64,000 bases of DNA, taken from NCBI RefSeq assembly GCF_002844195.1, contig NZ_PEND01000001.1, forward strand, positions 310,001-374,000, written 5' to 3'. The notes under the pieces are model-generated. The model saw only the letters and a list, made by a program, of their open reading frames with translations, was not told where the DNA came from and ran no database searches. This DNA comes from Halegenticoccus soli. Lineage in GTDB: Archaea > Halobacteriota > Halobacteria > Halobacteriales > Haloferacaceae. Numbering within the stretch: position 1 is the stretch's first letter; every line of letters starts with the position of its first letter. Of this stretch, positions 53,721 to 62,514 are shown in pieces. The position numbers and the translations under genes are program-made.

Positions 53721-54791
53721 ATGAGCGAGCCGAGCCCCGAAGTGTACGAGCGCGGGCGCGGGATGGACGCGCACAACAAGGTGATGCGCGAGATCCGCGC
53801 GCAGAAGGAGAAACGCTACGACCCCCACGAGCCGACGCGCGTCTGGATCGACGAGGACAACACCCCGGACGGGGTGTACCAGTCGCTCACGATCATCCTC
53901 AACACCGGCGGCTGCCGGTGGGCCCGCGCCGGCGGCTGTACGATGTGCGGGTACGTCGCCGAGTCCGTCGAGGGCGGCAGCGTCAGCCACGAGGCGCTTT
54001 CGGACCAGATCGAGGTCTGCCTCGACCACGAGGAGGAGAACGCCGACGAGGAGTCCGGGCTGATCAAGATCTACACCTCCGGATCGTTCCTCGACGAGCG
54101 CGAGGTGCCCGCCGAGACGCGGCGGGCCGTCGCCGAGACGTTCGCCGACCGCGACCGCATCGTCGTCGAGTCCCTCCCCGATTTCGTCTCCCGCGAGAAG
54201 CTGGCGGACTTCACCGGCGTCGGCCTGGAGACGGACGTGGCGGTCGGCCTCGAAACCGCGACGGACCGCGTCCGCCGCGACTGCGTGAACAAGTACTTCG
54301 ACTTCGAGGACTTCGTCGCCGCGAGCGAGGAGGCGGACGCGGCGGGAGCGGGCATCAAGGCGTACCTGCTCATGAAGCCGCCGTTCCTCTCGGAGCCGGA
54401 GGCCGTCGAGGACATGAAGCGGTCGATCCGCCGCTGCGCCGAGTACGCCCACACGGTGTCGATGAACCCCTGCAACGTCCAGCGGTACACGATGGTCGAC
54501 GAGCTGCACTTCCGCGGCGGCTACCGCCCGCCGTGGCTGTGGTCCGTCGCCGAGGTGCTGCGCGACACCGCCGACGTCGACGCCATCGTCGTCTCCGATC
54601 CCGTGGGCCACGGCTCCGACCGCGGCCCGCACAACTGCGGCGAGTGCGACGACCGCGTCCAGACGGCGATCAAGGACTTCGACCTCCGGCAGGACCCGAC
54701 GGTGTTCGAACAGGTCTCCTGCGACTGCGAGGCGACGTGGCGGGTCGTCATGGACGAGGAGACGAGCTACGGGATGCCGCTCGCCCGATAA
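53721..54791 (+). CDS. Archaeosine synthase radical SAM subunit RaSEA
   Basis: A 356-aa radical SAM protein. The [4Fe-4S] cysteines are C65, C73 and C76 in GGCRWARAGGCTMCGY, a CX7CX2C spacing instead of the common CX3CX2C. The SAM-binding strand YTSGSFLDEREVP and VGLETATDRVRRDCVNKYF follow. RaSEA works with ArcS to convert lysine-modified preQ0 in tRNA to archaeosine. Further Cys residues near the C-terminus (HNCGECDDR, SCDCEATW) may bind another metal. tgtA and arcS are in this window, 17-20 kb away. No other gene intervenes before the microprotein at 55027. Confidence 0.92.
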   Translation: MSEPSPEVYERGRGMDAHNKVMREIRAQKEKRYDPHEPTRVWIDEDNTPDGVYQSLTIILNTGGCRWARAGGCTMCGYVAESVEGGSVSHEALSDQIEVCLDHEEENADEESGLIKIYTSGSFLDEREVPAETRRAVAETFADRDRIVVESLPDFVSREKLADFTGVGLETDVAVGLETATDRVRRDCVNKYFDFEDFVAASEEADAAGAGIKAYLLMKPPFLSEPEAVEDMKRSIRRCAEYAHTVSMNPCNVQRYTMVDELHFRGGYRPPWLWSVAEVLRDTADVDAIVVSDPVGHGSDRGPHNCGECDDRVQTAIKDFDLRQDPTVFEQVSCDCEATWRVVMDEETSYGMPLAR

Positions 54792-55026
54792 TCGAACTCA
54801 CGCCGGCGCGCGTCTCCCCCGCTTTCGCGCCCTGACCCCTCCGTGTTCCGCTTTTCGTTCACCGATCCCTGTTCCCGTTTCCCGTTTCGCGCGCCCTACC
54901 GATCGTTCGTCCCCCGTTTTGCGGCCATTACCGACCGATCGTGCGGCCGTAAGCGGCTCGTAACGAAACTGGAAGCGCCCGTCCGACAGCACGGCGACCG
55001 GCGCACCCGGCCGCAAGGAGACGGAG

Positions 55027-55149
55027 ATGGACGAGAACGACGGACGGTTCACGGCGCTCTACTGCACCGACGGGTGGTTCGAGATCCGGGAGGACGGCAA
55101 CCCGGAGGGATGGATCGCGACGGACGCGGCGGTCTGGATCCCGACGTAG
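55027..55149 (+). CDS. 40-aa Trp-rich haloarchaeal microprotein
   Basis: A tiny acidic protein with three Trp, starting DENDGRFTALYCTDGWFEIR and continuing NPEGWIATDAAVWIPT. A purine-rich AGGAGACGGAG lies directly upstream of the ATG, so it probably has a Shine-Dalgarno-type start. The composition is haloarchaeal and a beta-hairpin-type fold is likely. Family and role unknown to me. It ends 124 bp before the 1233-aa regulator gene on the same strand, which has its own TATA-like box. Confidence 0.65.
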   Translation: MDENDGRFTALYCTDGWFEIREDGNPEGWIATDAAVWIPT

Positions 55150-55216
55150 CGCGGGCGGCGACCGCGGAGGCTTCCGGTCGCGCCCGCGGGGAGCGACGCG
55201 CAGGCGGCGGCCGACC

Positions 55217-55225
55217 ATTTATTAC
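55217..55225 (+). promoter_or_regulatory. TATA-like box for the 1233-aa wHTH/NTPase/TPR gene
   Basis: ATTTATTAC lies 49-57 nt before the ATG at 55274, implying a leader of about 25 nt. Confidence 0.45.
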
Positions 55226-55273
55226 ACTCTCCCGCACAGTCCGAGATACGAACACGACGGTTCGGGTGAAAAA

Positions 55274-58200
55274 ATGCGCAGGAAGGCGGCGGAAGATCAC
55301 GCGGCGCTCGTTCGACTCGTCACGAAGCGGCTGGGCTTTCTCGAACGGCTCGGGTCGTCCCGGCTCGAAAAGCGCGAGCTGGTCGACGAACTCGACTGCT
55401 CGCGGTCGACCGTCGACCGCGCCGTCCGCGAACTCGAACTCGCCGACCTCGTCCGCCGCGTCGACGGCGGCTACGAGACGACACTCGCCGGCGAGCTGAT
55501 CGCGGACCGCCACCGCGAGTACGTCGGCGACGTCGCCGACGTGCTCGACGCGAATCCGGTGCTCGCGTCGCTCCCCGCCGGCGCGCCCGTCGACGCCGCG
55601 ATGCTCCTCGGGGCCGACGTCCGGAGCGTCGACGACTCGACGGTCGACGGCGTGCTCGACTACGTCCACCGGCGCGTCGGGGACGCGGACGGGCTTCGAA
55701 TCGTCGCCCCCGACGGGCTCGATCCGCGGTTGCTCGACGTCTCCCGGGCCCGGATCGGGGAGGGCGAAATCCCGACGGAACTGGTCGCCGATCCCGCGCT
55801 GTTCACGCGGTACCGCCCCCGGCTCGCCGGCACGGTCGCGGCGATCGCCGAGAACGACGGCGAAGCGGCGTTCTCGCCCGAAACGCCGCCGTTCGCGCTC
55901 TTTCTCGTCGAGCGGGACGGCGACCGGACGGCCCTCGTCGTCGTCCACGACGGCGATCGGACGGTCAGCGGCGCGCTCGGGAACGGCACGGACGCCGCGG
56001 TCCGGTGGGCCGAGTCGTTGTACGACCGCGTCCGCGCCGACGCGACGGACGTGACCGGTCGGATCGATCCGACCGTCGACGGAGGCTCCGCCGCCACGGA
56101 GTGGGACGGCGGTCCCGATTTCTTCCGCGGGATCGCCGCGGCGCGGGACGCGGATCGGTCGCCCCCGGCGGCGGGCCGCCTCGGCGTCCCCGACGGGGAG
56201 TTCGAACGGGTCGCGCTCGAATCGGAGGGCTTCGTCCGGCTCTCGGAGACGTACTTCGAGGGGCGACGACCCGCGGAGCCGGCGACGTGCTGGCGAACCG
56301 GGTTCGACCTCGTCGAAGTCGGCGCGGGGTACGCCATCGACCGCGAGTACGAACGCGGCGGCGAGCGGCGGAACCTCACGGACGACCTGCTCGATCGGCT
56401 GGGGGACGGCGTCGACCACGTCGTCGTCGGTCCCCCCGGTTCCGGCAAGAGCACGGTCTGCAAGTCGGTCGCCTGCCGCTGGTACCGCGAGGGCCGCGGC
56501 GCGGTGTTCTACCGCGCCGGCGGCGACGGCACGGCGTTCACGAACGAGGCGGTGCTGCGGGCGCACCTCCGGCGGGCGGAGGGGCACGCCCTCGTCGTCG
56601 TGGAGGACGCCGTCAGGAGCGAGGCGAACGCGGCGCTCTGGCTCGCGACGGCGTTCCGGGGGCGGTCGGACGTCACGTTCCTGTTCGACGCGCGGGACGG
56701 GGAGTGGCGGGATCCGGAGAGCCTGCCGATCGACGCGGGCGTCGAGGTCTACCGGACCGACGACGTCGAACTCGTCCGGGTGCCGGGGATCGACGAGACG
56801 GAGTGTCGGCGGCTCGTCCGCCGGTTCGAGGAGACCACGGGCCGCGCCGTCGACGCGACGGCCGAGCACCTGCTGCGCGAGATCCGCACGGGGTCGAGCG
56901 CCGACTCGGCCGCCGAGGCCCGCCCCGACGAACTGCTGTTGTTGCTCCACCGGCTCTCGCTGTTCGCCGATCCCCTCGCCGGGTACGACTCGAACACCTC
57001 CACGTCGCTCCTGGCGGACATCCGGCGGACCCTCGCGCTCCTCCGCGACGCCGACGGGGAGGGCGACCTCGCGATGGACGTGGGCGTTCTCGTCAACCTC
57101 CTCAACGCGACCGGCGTCGGCGTCCACCCCGAACTGATTCACGCGGTCGACGACGACCACGGCGCGGTTCGCGCCGCCCTCTCCCTCCTGGAAGGCAGCG
57201 TCCTCTTCGGGCGCGACGGCCCGTCCGAGGGCGGGCGGCCGAGGTACCGGACCGTCCACGAGTCGTGGTCGACGACCTTTCTGACGACGCTGTTCGAGCG
57301 GGAGTCGCTCCCGGCGGCGCAGGCGCGGTTCGGGCGGTGCGTCACGGCGCTCCTGTCGCTCGCGGACGACGCGGAGCGGCGCGAGCGGATCGACTGGGAG
57401 TTCGAAGGCGACGCCCCGCGCGTGGCCGAGATCGCGGCGTCCCCGCGGGAGTGGGCCGACCGGATCGTCGAGCGCCTGTTCGCCTTCGGCCGGGAGCACC
57501 CGGGACTCGCCCCGCTTTTCGGAAAGAGCGGGTACTCGCACATCGAACTCCCGGCGACCTGCTCGCCCGACCTGTCGGTGCGCTGCACGAAGTGGCGCGG
57601 TCGGATGTGCCTCGACGGCGGCTACTTCGACAGGGCGGAACACGAGTTCGAGCGCCTCCGCGAGACCGTGTCCGGGGGGCCGCCGCCCGGCGTATCCGCG
57701 TCGACCGCGGCGGAACTCGACGCGTGGGGGCTGCGGTCGCTCGGCGCGCTCGCCCGGCGACGGGGGAACCTCGACCGCGCGGAGGCGTACGCGCGCCGGA
57801 GCCTCGACCGCTCCCGCGAGATCGACGACACGCAGGGCGAGGCGGACTGTCTCAACCACCTCGGCGCGGTCGCCTGGTCCCGCGGCGACCTCGACGGGGC
57901 GGAGCGGTACTTCTCGCGGAGCCTCGACGTCAAGCGCGACCTCGGCGACCGCCGCGGCGAGGCGAACTGCCTCAACAACCTCGGCATCGTGGCCCTGGTC
58001 CGCGGGGAGATCGGCGCGGCCGAGACGTACCTGCGCCGGAGCCTCGACGCGAGACACGAACTCGGGGACGCGAGCGGCGAGGCGAGCGGCCTGACGAACC
58101 TCGGCGTCATCGCCCGCGACCGCGGGGAGTACGACGCGGCCGCGACCCGCGCGACGCGCAGTCTCGACATCTGGCGGGAGATCGGCGACGCCCACGGCGA

Positions 58201-58975
58201 GGCGAACGGCCTCTTCCTGCTCGGCCAGATCGAACGTCGGCGCGGGAACCTGGAAACGGCGGCCGAGTACGCCGCACGCAGCCTCGACGTCCGGCGGCGG
58301 ATCGGCGACGCCCACGGCGAGGCTGACTCGCTCCGGCTGCGCGGCGAACTCGCCCGGGAGCGCGGCGAGACGGCGACCGGCCGGGCCCGCGCCGAGGAGT
58401 CGCTCGCGATCTACCGGGAGATCGGCGACGACCGGGGGGAGGCGCAGGCGCTCGCCCTCCTCGGCGGCCTCGCCTGCGACGCCGGCGATCCGGCCGCGGC
58501 CGAGCGACACGCCGAGGCGTGTCTCGCGCTCAGGGGCGACGTGACCGATCGGGGGGTCGCCGACGCGCTCAGGGTGCGCGGCGCGGCCGCCCGGGGCCTC
58601 GGGAACCGCGAGGAGGCACGACGCCACCTCGAACGGAGCCTCGACATCTGCCGCGAGAAGGGGTACAGGCACGCGGAAGCCGACGCGCGGGTCGAACTCG
58701 GCGCGCTCCGCCGCGACGGGGGCGACCTCGTCGGCGCCCGAGAGCAGTTCGACGCGGCGGGCGCGATCTACCGGGAGATCGGCGCGGCGCGGGACGCGCT
58801 CTCCGCGCTGCGGCGGCTGTGCGCCGTCTCGGAGCGGCTCGACGGCGCGGCCGCGGCGGCGGAGCGCTGCGAGGACGCGCTGGCGCTCGCCCGCGAGGCG
58901 GCCCTCGACGACGAGGCGGACGCGTTCGAAGGGGAGCTGCGGCGGCTGCGCGCCGGGAGCGACGAAGCGGCGTAG
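55274..58975 (+). CDS. Large fusion: winged-helix regulator, FilR1-like sensor, P-loop NTPase and TPR repeats
   Basis: A 1233-aa cytoplasmic protein. Residues about 20-75 form a winged helix (EKRELVDELDCSRSTVDRAV). Residues about 85-270 resemble the FilR1-type ligand-sensing domain of haloarchaeal transcription regulators (NPVLASLPAGAPVDAAMLLG). Then comes a STAND/NACHT-like NTPase: Walker A G386-PPGSGKS-T394, a Walker-B-like ALVVVEDA at about 439-446, and a helical arm to about residue 760. The rest, from about 810, is at least nine TPR units of 40 residues (RGNLDRAEAYARRSLDRSRE type). The gene stands alone. By domain logic it is a signal-triggered switch: TPRs sense or assemble, the NTPase powers the change, the HTH acts on DNA. 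Its target is unknown. Confidence 0.8.
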   Translation: MRRKAAEDHAALVRLVTKRLGFLERLGSSRLEKRELVDELDCSRSTVDRAVRELELADLVRRVDGGYETTLAGELIADRHREYVGDVADVLDANPVLASLPAGAPVDAAMLLGADVRSVDDSTVDGVLDYVHRRVGDADGLRIVAPDGLDPRLLDVSRARIGEGEIPTELVADPALFTRYRPRLAGTVAAIAENDGEAAFSPETPPFALFLVERDGDRTALVVVHDGDRTVSGALGNGTDAAVRWAESLYDRVRADATDVTGRIDPTVDGGSAATEWDGGPDFFRGIAAARDADRSPPAAGRLGVPDGEFERVALESEGFVRLSETYFEGRRPAEPATCWRTGFDLVEVGAGYAIDREYERGGERRNLTDDLLDRLGDGVDHVVVGPPGSGKSTVCKSVACRWYREGRGAVFYRAGGDGTAFTNEAVLRAHLRRAEGHALVVVEDAVRSEANAALWLATAFRGRSDVTFLFDARDGEWRDPESLPIDAGVEVYRTDDVELVRVPGIDETECRRLVRRFEETTGRAVDATAEHLLREIRTGSSADSAAEARPDELLLLLHRLSLFADPLAGYDSNTSTSLLADIRRTLALLRDADGEGDLAMDVGVLVNLLNATGVGVHPELIHAVDDDHGAVRAALSLLEGSVLFGRDGPSEGGRPRYRTVHESWSTTFLTTLFERESLPAAQARFGRCVTALLSLADDAERRERIDWEFEGDAPRVAEIAASPREWADRIVERLFAFGREHPGLAPLFGKSGYSHIELPATCSPDLSVRCTKWRGRMCLDGGYFDRAEHEFERLRETVSGGPPPGVSASTAAELDAWGLRSLGALARRRGNLDRAEAYARRSLDRSREIDDTQGEADCLNHLGAVAWSRGDLDGAERYFSRSLDVKRDLGDRRGEANCLNNLGIVALVRGEIGAAETYLRRSLDARHELGDASGEASGLTNLGVIARDRGEYDAAATRATRSLDIWREIGDAHGEANGLFLLGQIERRRGNLETAAEYAARSLDVRRRIGDAHGEADSLRLRGELARERGETATGRARAEESLAIYREIGDDRGEAQALALLGGLACDAGDPAAAERHAEACLALRGDVTDRGVADALRVRGAAARGLGNREEARRHLERSLDICREKGYRHAEADARVELGALRRDGGDLVGAREQFDAAGAIYREIGAARDALSALRRLCAVSERLDGAAAAAERCEDALALAREAALDDEADAFEGELRRLRAGSDEAA

Positions 58976-59062
58976 CGCGAGCGCGTATCGCGAGCAGCGT
59001 CTCGCGACCCAACCGTCGCAGCGCCGGAGTCACCCGCCGCCGACGGTGGCGCGCGAGCGGCG

Positions 59063-59749
59063 TCAGTCGGCGACCCGGAAGCCGGAGAGGATCCCCTGTC
59101 CGTCCGTTCCGGCGCGGAGGTCCGGCAGGGTCGCGCGCTCGGGGTGAGGCATCAGCACCGCGACCGTGTCGCGCTCGCCGAGCACGCCCGCGACGTTTCC
59201 GGTCGAGCCGTTCGGGTTCGCCGCCTCGGTGACCTCGCCGTCGGCGTCGCAGTAGCGGAACAGGATCCGGTCCTCGGCCTCCAGACGCTCGTACCGGTCG
59301 GGCGCGATCTCGAAGCGCCCCTCGCCGTGGGCGATGGGGAGGGAGATCACCTCCCCCTCGTCGTAGGCGCGGGTCCACGGGGTGTCCGCGTTCTCGACGC
59401 GGAGGGTCGCGTGCTCGCACTGGAAGCGGGCGCTCCGGTTGGTCGTGAACGCCCCGTCGGTGAGCCCGGACTCGCACCCGATCTGCGCGCCGTTGCAGAC
59501 CCCGAGAACCGGCGCGCCGTCGGCCGCGGCCTCCCGGACCTCGGCCATGATCGGCGACCGCGCGGCCATCGCCCCGGCGCGCAGGTAGTCGCCGTAGGAG
59601 AAGCCGCCGGGGAGCACGATCCCCGACGCGTCGGCGGGGAGGCCGTCCTCGTGCCAGACGCGGCGGGCGTCGATCCCCAGGTTCGAGAGCGCCCGGACCG
59701 CGTCGCGGTCGCAGTTGCTCCCGCCGAACTGCACGACGGCGACCGTCAC
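59063..59749 (-). CDS. purQ: Phosphoribosylformylglycinamidine synthase subunit PurQ
   Basis: A 228-aa class I glutamine amidotransferase that supplies ammonia for FGAM synthesis in purine biosynthesis. The nucleophile Cys is in PVLGVCNGAQIG, with His and Glu in LMPHPERATLP. The start is the GTG before TVAVVQFGGSNCDRDA, the usual N-terminus; a GTG three codons earlier is also possible. It lies 55 bp downstream of purS. PurL, the catalytic partner, is not in the window. Confidence 0.95.
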   Translation of the reverse strand: MTVAVVQFGGSNCDRDAVRALSNLGIDARRVWHEDGLPADASGIVLPGGFSYGDYLRAGAMAARSPIMAEVREAAADGAPVLGVCNGAQIGCESGLTDGAFTTNRSARFQCEHATLRVENADTPWTRAYDEGEVISLPIAHGEGRFEIAPDRYERLEAEDRILFRYCDADGEVTEAANPNGSTGNVAGVLGERDTVAVLMPHPERATLPDLRAGTDGQGILSGFRVAD

Positions 59750-59804
59750 CGCGACCACCTCCCGCGGCGTCGTCGGGGGGGTACGAGCGGAGCGACGATC
59801 CCCG

Positions 59805-60059
59805 TCATTCCGCCTCGGCGACCTCGACCTCGTAGTCGTGGATGGTCGGGTTCGCCAGGAGCCGCTCCGCCATCTCGCTCGCGCGCTCTTCGGCGGCCCC
59901 GCCGTCGGCCGCGTCGAGGTCGATCTCGAAGCGGTCGACCGAGCGGAGCCCGCGGAGTTCGAAGCCGAGCCGTTCGAGGGCGCGCTTCGTCGTCTCCGCC
60001 TCCGGATCGAGTACCCCGCGCTTCAGGCGCACCGTCACCGTCGCGGTGTAGGCTGTCAT
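59805..60059 (-). CDS. purS: Phosphoribosylformylglycinamidine synthase subunit PurS
   Basis: An 84-aa small subunit that bridges PurQ and PurL. TATVTVRLKRGVLDPEAETT is the family start, followed by RALERLGFELRGLRSVDRFE and LLANPTIHDYEVEV near the end. The ATG before TAYTATVTV was chosen; an earlier ATG adds seven residues. It is transcribed with purQ and divergent from purU. Confidence 0.94.
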   Translation of the reverse strand: MTAYTATVTVRLKRGVLDPEAETTKRALERLGFELRGLRSVDRFEIDLDAADGGAAEERASEMAERLLANPTIHDYEVEVAEAE

Positions 60060-60328
60060 CGGTCGAGAGTGCGCGGTCATGCATCATAGGGGTTTTGGAT
60101 GCAACCGAATGTGCAAAAACGTGGGTATCGATCGCGGGGTGCCGGTTCGTGCGTCGTCTGTGCGTCGCCGCTCGTGCGCCGCCGCCCGCCCGCTCCTCTC
60201 GCCGGTTGAGACGCGCCCGCGGGATTAAGGAGGATCCGAGTTATCTTTCCGAAAGCGAGTCGAGGACTACCGCTCATGCTCGGTGAAATTCCCCCCGATC
60301 GATCGTTGAATGCTGCGGAGAACGGAAG

Positions 60329-60338
60329 GCGTATACGC
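60329..60338 (+). promoter_or_regulatory. Palindromic TATA-like box upstream of purU
   Basis: GCGTATACGC is a perfect 10-bp palindrome with a TATA-like core. The expected transcription start is near 60358-60362, at an ATG for an 11-codon upstream frame. The remaining 332-bp purS-purU spacer has further AT-rich tracts at 60095-60125 (purS side) and 60222-60250, and no other gene. Confidence 0.4.
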
Positions 60339-60359
60339 GTCCCCGGCGCAGGGAGGGAC

Positions 60360-60395
60360 ATGTTCGGCCCCGAACAGCCGGAGGTGACGGTATGA
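60360..60395 (+). CDS. Possible 11-aa leader peptide of purU
   Basis: The frame MFGPEQPEVTV ends in a TGA that overlaps the purU ATG (ATGA). Its ATG follows a GGGAGG tract and sits about 25 nt after a TATA-like box. Such overlap is typical of translational coupling. The peptide has no attenuator-like run of one amino acid. It may be chance. Confidence 0.25.
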   Translation: MFGPEQPEVTV

Positions 60396-61390
60396 CGCGC
60401 GAGCTAACCGAGATCACGGTCATCGGAGGCGACAAGACCGGACTCATCGCCCGGGTCACCACCCTGCTGTTCGAACGCGGAATCAACATCGAGGACCTCG
60501 ACCAGGCGGTCAGGGAGGGGATCTTCCGGATGACCCTCCACGCCGACACCTCGGAGATGGTCTGCACCGAGGAGACGCTCCGGGCGGCGCTCGACGAGCT
60601 CGCGGACGACCTCGGCGTCGACATCCGGATCCGCTTTCCGGCCGACCGCGAGACGAAGCAGATCGCCGTGCTCGTCACCAGGGAGAGCCACTGCCTCGAA
60701 GCCCTGTTCGAGGCGTGGGCCAACGGCGACCTCGGCGCCGACATCGGCGTCGTCATCGGCAACCGCGACTACCTGCGGCCGCTGGCGGAGCACTACGACG
60801 TGCCGTTCCACGACGTCGGCGACGAGAAGGGGTCGCCGGACGAGGACGCCCTGCTGGAACTCCTCGACGACTACGAGGTGGACCTCATCGTCCTCGCGCG
60901 GTACATGCGAATCCTCGGCCCGAACGTCGTCTTCCGCTACGAGGACCGCATCATCAACATCCACCCGAGCCTGCTGCCGGCGTTCCCGGGGGCGGCGGCG
61001 TACCGGCAGGCCAAGGAGGAGGGCGTCCGGATCGCGGGCGTCACCGCCCACTACGTGACGACGGACCTCGACCAGGGGCCGATCATCGCTCAGCGGGCGT
61101 TCAACGTCCCCGACGACGCGAGCGTCGACGAGCTCAAGGCCCGTGGCCAGCCGCTCGAAGCTGAAGCCCTCCTGGAGGCGGTGCAGCTCCACCTCAACGA
61201 CGACGTGACGGTCCACCGCGGCCGGACGAGCCTCCGCGACGGCGCCGGAGACTACCAGCTCGGGATGCCGGAGGAGGCGGACCGGGCGAACCCCGACCGG
61301 CCGATCGACGGCAAGGCGGACGTGCTTCGGAACGGGAGCGACGCGGTCGAAGAGACGGACTCCGACGCGCCCGTGCAGTCCGACGACTGA
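60392..61390 (+). CDS. purU: Formyltetrahydrofolate deformylase PurU
   Basis: A 332-aa protein. The N-terminal ACT domain (EITVIGGDKTGLIARVTTLL) is followed by a formyl-transferase domain with catalytic Asn, His and Asp in IINIHPSLLPAFPGAAAY and TTDLDQGPIIAQR. PurU hydrolyses 10-formyl-THF to formate, which PurT- or PurP-type enzymes use in purine synthesis. The C-terminal 55 residues are an acidic extension absent from bacterial PurU. Neighbouring purSQ and purC support a purine role. Confidence 0.92.
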   Translation: MTRELTEITVIGGDKTGLIARVTTLLFERGINIEDLDQAVREGIFRMTLHADTSEMVCTEETLRAALDELADDLGVDIRIRFPADRETKQIAVLVTRESHCLEALFEAWANGDLGADIGVVIGNRDYLRPLAEHYDVPFHDVGDEKGSPDEDALLELLDDYEVDLIVLARYMRILGPNVVFRYEDRIINIHPSLLPAFPGAAAYRQAKEEGVRIAGVTAHYVTTDLDQGPIIAQRAFNVPDDASVDELKARGQPLEAEALLEAVQLHLNDDVTVHRGRTSLRDGAGDYQLGMPEEADRANPDRPIDGKADVLRNGSDAVEETDSDAPVQSDD

Positions 61391-61444
61391 TCGACGGCGC
61401 GGCTGCGACCGTCGCGCGGCCGAGGCGTCGGGCCCCGGCCGGGG

Positions 61445-62449
61445 TCACGCTCGGTGCAGAATCCTGTACCCCTGCTTCGCGGCGTCCATCACGGGACTGT
61501 TCGACTCGACGTGGTAGTACGGGACGAGGTCGCCGCCGAACTTCGCCTTGTACCTGGACAGGCGCTCGACGTTCGCGCCGAGGAGGTCGTAGCCGGCGAT
61601 GGTTTCGACCGGCGGATCCGCGGCGAACTCCTCGATGATGCGCCAGTGCAGCAGCGCGTTGACGCTCGACCCCTCGTAGCTCGTCCGGGTGCCGCCGTGC
61701 CAGAAGTACGCGAGGTCGTTCGAGTACAGCACCGTGACGCCGCCGACGTACGCCCCGTCGGATCCGCGCGCGACGTACGATCGCGCCCGCTCCCCGAGCG
61801 CGTCGACCAGCTCCGTCACGAACCGCTTCGACTTGAGGTGGTCGACGTCCTGCTCCTCGTAGCGGTCCGCGACGTCGTCGTAGATCCGCTCGACCCCGGC
61901 GAGTCCCTCGCGCTCGACGGCGACGCCGGCGTCCTCGGCGTCGCGGATCTCCCGGCGCAGGCTCTTGCTGAACGACTTCCGGATCTCGTCGACGTCGCGC
62001 GTCAGATCGAGGACGTAGGTGAACCGCGGTTTGACGCGCAGGCCTCGCCAGCCCAGCGGGCGCGGGTCGTCGTAGGCGACGCCGGCTATCATCCAGAGGA
62101 GCGAGAGGTGCGAGTCGGCCCGGAGCTCCTCCACCGCGCTTCGGACGAACGTTCGATTGACGCGCTCGCGCTTGCGCCGTTTCGGGCTCGCCGGCATCAA
62201 CACGGGCCCCAGCCGCTGGATGCCGGACTGCGGCGGCGGCGAAAAGATCGCGCGGCCGACCGACCGCTCCGCGACGAAGGCGGGCAGCGCACCCACGGCC
62301 CGATCCCCCTCGTACCCCGCGAGGAGCACGAGTTCGGAATCGGAGTGGCGTTCGATCACTTCGAGGGCTTCCGGCCGGTGGAACACTTCGAACCCGGTAT
62401 CGGGGAGCACCTCCGCCCACTCCCCGAGGCCGACGCGCTGTATTCGCAT
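61445..62449 (-). CDS. GNAT/FemAB-like acyl- or aminoacyltransferase
   Basis: A 334-aa soluble protein with two GNAT-like halves, as in FemAB/lipid II-glycyltransferase relatives. Characteristic segments are DEIRKSFSKSLRREIRDAED and ARGSDGAYVGGVTVLYSNDL, then YFWHGGTRTSYEGSSVNALL and YDLLGANVERLSRYKAKFGG. Haloarchaea lack peptidoglycan, so the acceptor must be different, perhaps surface glycan or a small molecule. The start was chosen where homology begins. It is convergent with purU and 65 bp downstream of purC. Confidence 0.82.
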   Translation of the reverse strand: MRIQRVGLGEWAEVLPDTGFEVFHRPEALEVIERHSDSELVLLAGYEGDRAVGALPAFVAERSVGRAIFSPPPQSGIQRLGPVLMPASPKRRKRERVNRTFVRSAVEELRADSHLSLLWMIAGVAYDDPRPLGWRGLRVKPRFTYVLDLTRDVDEIRKSFSKSLRREIRDAEDAGVAVEREGLAGVERIYDDVADRYEEQDVDHLKSKRFVTELVDALGERARSYVARGSDGAYVGGVTVLYSNDLAYFWHGGTRTSYEGSSVNALLHWRIIEEFAADPPVETIAGYDLLGANVERLSRYKAKFGGDLVPYYHVESNSPVMDAAKQGYRILHRA

Positions 62450-62514
62450 GTCGGAACTCCCGCCGGGCGGATCGTTTGTTATTCGTTCCTTACAGCCGAA
62501 ACTGTCGCGCGTCC

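Noticed and set aside
55049-58672. A 1207-codon minus-strand open frame
   Set aside because: It is the complement of the wHTH/NTPase/TPR gene; its repeated pattern simply mirrors the TPR units and it shows no protein domains.
57716-58960. Regular 120-bp DNA repeat considered as a CRISPR-like or satellite array
   Set aside because: The repeat is in frame and encodes canonical 40-residue TPR units, so it is protein-coding.
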